This document shows, one piece after another, positions 59,329-64,000 of a stretch of 64,000 nt of DNA. Position 1 is the first letter of the stretch; each line of letters opens with the position of its first letter. The notes beneath the pieces were generated by a model. It did not search any database. It had not been told where the DNA came from and was given only the letters and a program-made list of their open reading frames with translations. Source of the DNA: Cyanophora paradoxa (Eukaryota > Glaucocystophyceae > Cyanophorales > Cyanophoraceae); assembly GCA_004431415.1 (NCBI GenBank), contig QPMI01000189.1, forward strand, positions 105,493 through 169,492. Reading direction: 5' to 3'. The position numbers and the translations under genes were made by a program.

Positions 59329-62300
59329 TATGGCGGAGGACCAAGCTGCAGCGGCGCCGGACGACCCCGCGACTGCCGTCGCTGCAGCTGCGCCACTTCC
59401 GTACTTCGACATTGCGTACAGGGAGCTTGATGCGGAGGATGGCCTGCTCGTCATGGGAAAAGGCCTGGGCATCGAGCGCATCCTCCTCGCCTTCGTCCGG
59501 ACGCACTGCTCGCCGACGGTGATTCCTCCAGCGCGCCGCCGCGCTGCGTACAAGACCGCTCGATCGACCGCTGACGAGCGGAGCGCGGCAGAGCCTCGCC
59601 TTTCTCGTGCATGTCCCGCCGCGGCTCGAGGCGTGGATGCGCAACGAGCTCCAGGCCGACGGAGTGCCCGCGCACCTCCTGCCGCGAGTTGTGAACAACG
59701 ACTTCGACGCCAACGAGCGGTGCGGCGCGTGCGCCTCCGCTGCGGCGGAGCGCTCAAGTTCCCGCGCGCGCAGGCTGGAGCTGTACCGCGCTGGCGGCTG
59801 CCTGCTGGTCACGTCGCGCATCTTCATCGTGGACCTCCTCTCGAAGCGGATCCCGGCGGAGCGGATCACGGGGATGCTCGTCAACGACGCGCACCGCGTG
59901 ACGGAGAGCTCGGGCGAGGCCTTCATCCTGCGCCTCTACCGCCAGAGCAACCGCACGGGCTTCATCAAGGCCTTCTCCGACTGCCCCGACGTCCGCACCC
60001 GCCCGCCCCGGCTCCGCGGCGCGCGGCGGTGGAGGCAAGGGGGCGCGGGGCGGGGGCGCAGAGCCTCTGCGGGGGCTTCAGCGGGGTGGAGCGTGTGATG
60101 AAGGCGCTGTACGTGCGGCGGCTGTACCTGTGGCCGCGCTACCAGCTGCGGGTGATGGAGGCGCTGGAGGCGCGGCAGCCCGAGGTCGTCGAGCTGCTCC
60201 AGCCCATGACCCCCGCCATGCACGCCATCCAGCTCGCCCTCGTCGAGGCCCGCCCCCCGCCCGCCCCGCCCCCGCCCCGGCCCCGACCCCGCCCACCCCG
60301 CGCGCCCCGGCAGGTCATGGAGGGGTGCCTCGCCGAGCTGCGCCGCACGGTGCACGTGGACGTGGAGAAGCTGACGCTGCAGAACGCCCTCTTCCGCTCC
60401 TTCGACCTGGCCGTGCGGCAGCAGCTGGACCCCGTGTGGCACACGACGAGCGCGAAGACCAAGCAGCTCGTGGCCGACCTGCGCACGCTGCGGCGGCTCC
60501 TCGCGTACGTCGCGCGCTACGACGCCGTCACCTTCCACGCCTACCTCGAGACCCTCCGCCAGACCGAGGGCATCCGCGCCGCCTGGCTCTTCCTCGACTC
60601 GGGTGCCCCGCCCCGCCCCCCGCTGCACCATCCGCCCCCGCCGCCGCTGACGCCGGCGCAGCGCAGAAGATCTTCCGCACGGCGCAGCAGCGCGTTTTCC
60701 TCCTCCGCCGCGTCGGCCCGGGCGCCGTCGGGAGCGGCCGCGGGCGGGGCCGCGGCCGCGGCAAGGCGGCGGCGGCGGCGGCGGCGGCGGCGGGCCCGAG
60801 CGGGGTGGCGCCGGAGCAGACGGAGCTGGCGACGGTGCTGGAGGAGAACCCGAAGTGGGCGCTCCTGGGGCAGGTGCTGGCGGAGATCGCGCGGGACCGG
60901 GCCGCCCCGGGGGCGCCCCCCGAGGTGCGGGCGGACGCCCCGGCCGCCAGCCCCGTCCTCGTCCTCGCCAAGGACGAGCGCACCTGCACGCAGCTCGCCG
61001 AGTACCTCACCGCCGGCGTCCGCCCCCGCCCGCCACACCCCGCCCCCCGCCTCGCCCCACCTCCCGCTCTTGACGGCTCCTCCGGGGCGCGCGGCAGGGC
61101 GCGGCGATGATGACGCGCATCTTCCAGCGGTGGGCTATCCGCAAGCGCAGTGAGGGGGCGCCCCAGGGGCCCCAGCAGCAGCAGCAGCACGGCGGTGGTG
61201 GCGGCGGCGCCTGGGGCCGGGGCCAGGGCCGCGGAGGCCCGGGCGGGGCGGGCGGGGCGGGCCCGAGCGGGCCGCGGCAGCGGACGCGGGAGGAGGAGCT
61301 GCTGATCGCGCACGCGGAGAAGTTGCGGCGCGCGGCGTGGGCCCGCGAGCGCGAGCGGGGCGAGGCCGAGGGGCAGCCGCGCGGCGGCGGCTTCGGCTGG
61401 AGCCGGCGCCCGCCCCACCCCCCGCCCCGCAAGAAGCCACGCTCCCTCGCCGAGGCCCCCCGGAGCCCCCGAGGAGCCGGCCCCGCGCCTGCCGCCCCCG
61501 CCCCGCCCCTGGGCCCAGCCGGTCGCCGACGGCGGAGGACGGGGCGGAGGCGGGGGCGGGCGGGGAGGGCGGGGCGGGGCGGGGCGGGGGAAGCGGCGGC
61601 GGTCGGGGGCGGGGGCGGGGCGGGAGCCGCGGTGGGAGGAGCTCGAGGGCTTCGAGGGCCGCGCCTTCGCCGAGGCGCCGGCCCCCGACCCCGACCCCGA
61701 CCCCGACCCCCTCGTGCGCCCCCTCCTCCCCCGCTCTCCCGTGCCTTCTCGAACCGCCCGAGCAGGCCGGCGATGGCGAGGAGGAGGAAGGCGAGGGGGA
61801 GGCGCGCCGGCCTGGAGACCCCGGGGGCGGCCCGGCGGCGGGGGCGGCCTGCGGGGAGGACCCGTACGGGGACTACGCGGCGCTGCCGGGGCGGGGGATG
61901 GTGGTGCTGCAGGGGCTGGAGGGGGCGGCGGAGGCGCTGGAGGAGCTGGCGCCCCACTACGTCGTCGTCTACGACCCCGACCTCGCCCTCACCCGCCGCC
62001 TCGAGGCCAGGCCCCTCCGCCCCTCCCCCTCCGCCGCCCCCGCCGCCGCCGGCCTCACCCTCGCGTCCCCCAGGTGTTCAAGGCGAGCCGGCCCGGGCGG
62101 CCGCTGCGCGTCTACTTCCTCCTCTACGAGACGAGCGTCGAGCGGCAGAAGTACCTCTCCGCCGTCCGCCGCGAGAAGGCGCGGGGCCCGCCCCCTCGCC
62201 GGCCCCCGCCCCCCTCACGGCCCCCCCAGGACGCCTTCGAGGCCCTCATCCGCACGAAAGCGCACATGAGCGTCCCCGCCGAGCAGGACGGCCGCTCCGG

Positions 62301-63251
62301 CGCCGCCGACCCCGCCGCCCTCGCCGCCGCCAACCTCCTCGTCCGCCCCCGCCCCGCCGCCGGCCCCCGCGCCCCCTCTTCGCCCACGCCCCCCGCAGGA
62401 GGCGCCGGCGGGCCCGGCCTCGACGATCGAGGCGGCGAACGCGGTGACGCGGGTGGCCGGGGGCGCCCCGCGCCCGCCCCCGGCCTCGCGCCCCGCGGTG
62501 GTGGTGGACCTGCGGGAGTTCCGCTCCTCGCTGCCCGGCATCCTCCACGCGCGCGGCTTCGACGTGCACCCGGCGACCCTCATCGCGCGCCCTCCCCCTC
62601 TTCCCTCCCCGCCCCCCCCCCTCTCAACGCGCCCGCCCCGCAGGTCGGCGACTACGTGCTGGCGCCGGACGTCGTCGTCGAGCGCAAGTCCCCCTCGGAC
62701 CTCTTCCAGTCGCTGGGGAGCGGGCGCCTCTACGCCCAGTGCGAGGCCATGCAGCGGCACTACAAGACCTTCCTCCTGCTCATCGAGTTCGAGGCGGGGC
62801 GGGCGTTCGGGCTGCAGTCGGCGCGGGAGATCGGGCCGGAGATCCTCCCCTCGGCGGTGACGTCCCGCGTCGCCCTCCTCGCCCTCCACTTCCCCGCCCT
62901 CCGCTTTCTCTGGAGCGCCTCCCCGCACGCCACCGCCGCCCTCTTCCAGGAGCTCAAGGCCGCCCGTCCCGAGCCCGACCCCGACGCCGCCGCCGCCGTC
63001 GGCGCCGCCGACTCCGCCGCCGCCGCCGCCGCCGCCGGCGAGGACGGCTCCGGCGAGGCGCGCGCGGGCTCGAGGTCATGCGACGCCTGCCCGGCGTGAA
63101 CGAGCGGAACCTGTCGGCGCTGGCGGAGCGCTGCGGGAGCCTGCAGGGGCTCTCCCGCATGTCCGAGCGCGAGATCGCCGAGGTCGTCGGGGGCAAGACG
63201 GCGCAGACCATCCACGAGTTCATCCACGCCCCCGCCCCCGTCGCCCTCTGA
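59329..63251 (+). CDS. ERCC4: XPF/ERCC4 structure-specific DNA repair endonuclease
   Basis: This is the catalytic subunit of XPF-ERCC1, which cuts 5' of lesions in nucleotide excision repair. The N-terminal helicase-like part gives FLVHVPPRLEAWMRNELQAD, YRAGGCLLVTSRIFIVDLLS, ERITGMLVNDAHRVTESSGE, AFILRLYRQSNRTGFIKAFS and PRYQLRVMEALEARQPEVVE. The nuclease domain gives PAVVVDLREFRSSLPGILHA, VGDYVLAPDVVVERKSPSDL (the GDY and ERK-x3-D active-site motifs) and YKTFLLLIEFE. A C-terminal helix-hairpin-helix domain (LEVMRRLPGVNERNLSALAE) ends at 63251. There are many short introns, several with GC donors (for example 60248-60313). The start at 59329 opens MAEDQAAAAPDDP. Confidence 0.93.
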
Positions 63252-63348
63252 TCCCCTTTCCAGCCGAGAGCGGGGTGCACGTATCTTTGCGAACAGCGAG
63301 CGGAGCAGGCGGGGGGGCGGGGGGGCGGGGTGAGGGGCGGGCGGGCGG

Positions 63349-64000
63349 CTAGGAGGCGGCGGGGCGGGCCTCGAAGAGGGCGCGCATGGCGCGGACGCTC
63401 GCGGGCCCGGCGCGGCGCTCGGGGGACGGGGTCGGGGGCACGTCGGGGTGGCGGGCCCCGAGGGAGCGCGCGGGCGGGGAGGCGGGTGAGGAGGCTCGGG
63501 GTGGAGGGGGCGTCGCTGCGCCAGGTGAGGCCGGGGGCGGAGGCGACCTCGGGGGAGGCGGCGGGAGGAGCCCCGAGAGGCGCGCCTCGCCCGGCGGCGT
63601 CGCCTCCGGCGAGTACGGCGGCCCCGAGCTCAGCGCCGGGCTCTCCGGCCCCTCCACCGGCCCCGCCGGCCCCCGCCCCGGCCCCGCGGGGCCCGCACGG
63701 GAGACGGCGACGCGGAGGGGCCCGCCGAGGGCGCCTCGGGGGCGTCGAGGGGACGCCGGAGGCATGGGGGGCACTGCCACGAACACGGGGCCCCCGCGTG
63801 CGGCCCCGATCGGGGGCGGCGTGGGGGGCGGGGAGGGAGGGCCCGGCCCGGGACGCGGGAGTGGGGAAGAGCGAGTCGGGCCCGGGCGGCGGGAGGGGGT
63901 ACGGCGAAGAAGACGGGGGAGGGGCGAAGCCGCGGGACGGGGCGGCGGGGGCGGGGCGCGTGGGGCGGGGGCCGGCTCGGGGCGGGGGCGAGGGCGGGGG
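63349..64000 (-). CDS. Proline-rich protein, C-terminal part, cut by window edge
   Basis: A leftward frame ends at 63349-63351 after SVRAMRALFEARPAAS. Upstream (higher coordinates) the frame is very Pro/Gly/Ser-rich and probably contains introns of the same composition, so exon borders cannot be drawn. No family is recognised. It is convergent with XPF. Confidence 0.35.
   Translation of the reverse strand, partial: PRPRPRPEPAPAPRAPPPPPRPAASPLPRLLRRTPSRRPGPTRSSPLPRPGPGPPSPPPTPPPIGAARGGPVFVAVPPMPPASPRRPRGALGGPLRVAVSRAGPAGPGRGPAGPVEGPESPALSSGPPYSPEATPPGEARLSGLLPPPPPRSPPPPASPGAATPPPPRASSPASPPARSLGARHPDVPPTPSPERRAGPASVRAMRALFEARPAAS

Noticed and set aside
1-64000. tRNA, rRNA or CRISPR features
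   Set aside because: None was recognised on either strand by eye; a covariance-model search would be needed to exclude small RNA genes.

Overview
The window is nuclear DNA of a unicellular eukaryote, probably an alga, carrying an integrated 27-kb Polinton-like DNA virus. The host part is very GC-rich, and its genes are broken by many introns of about 50-95 nt. These introns are almost pure C and G on the sense strand, and several begin with GC instead of GT. Recognisable host genes are a GRIP-domain golgin (minus, 27 to about 6400), a coiled-coil protein (plus, 6813-8404), an unrecognised protein (plus, to 10642), an ADCK1-like ABC1/UbiB kinase (plus, to 14031), a WrbA-type flavodoxin quinone reductase (minus, 14948-16284), an F-box/leucine-rich-repeat protein split in two by the virus (minus, 16680-17582 plus 44786-45291), proteasome subunit beta-4 (plus, 45499-46565), mevalonate diphosphate decarboxylase (minus, 46714-48557), a GT77-like glycosyltransferase (plus, 48728-50670), a classical dynamin with PH domain (minus, 50885-54105), a ubiquitin-specific protease (minus, about 54822-58059), a DnaJ-type zinc-finger protein (plus, 58223-58925) and XPF/ERCC4 endonuclease (plus, 59329-63251). 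A proline-rich gene runs off the right edge on the minus strand. The lineage cannot be fixed from the sequence alone.

The centre (17606-44747, 27142 bp) is a complete element of much lower GC content and without introns. It has near-identical 1.44-kb terminal inverted repeats and is flanked by a 6-bp target-site duplication, TACGGG. It sits inside what was a 55-nt intron of the F-box/LRR gene, so the flanking exons still join in frame if the now 27-kb intron is spliced out. Each terminus is a 28-bp perfect hairpin, and each repeat carries three copies of a G-rich module that is itself an imperfect inverted repeat.

The element divides into two transcription arms. The left arm (minus) holds virion-surface genes: a small protein, a fibre with a C1q-like head, a 1000-residue repeat-rich fibre, an 1104-residue membrane-anchored spike and one penton-like protein. 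The right arm (plus) holds a second penton-like protein, the double-jelly-roll major capsid protein, a zinc-ribbon/PD-(D/E)XK endonuclease, the FtsK/HerA packaging ATPase, several small proteins, a Prim-Pol/SF3-helicase protein, a protein-primed family B DNA polymerase, a protein with a GAKW-type C-terminal motif and a DD35E retroviral-type integrase. A shared upstream motif around TTTCTCAGCTTAAAGTAA precedes several of these genes. No maturation protease was found.

Several viral genes (major capsid, both pentons, primase-helicase) contain single-base frameshifts, at least two next to short homopolymers, while the longest genes are intact. The near-identical terminal repeats point to a recent insertion. 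The frameshifts are therefore either long-read consensus errors or the first stages of decay, and the sequence alone does not decide.
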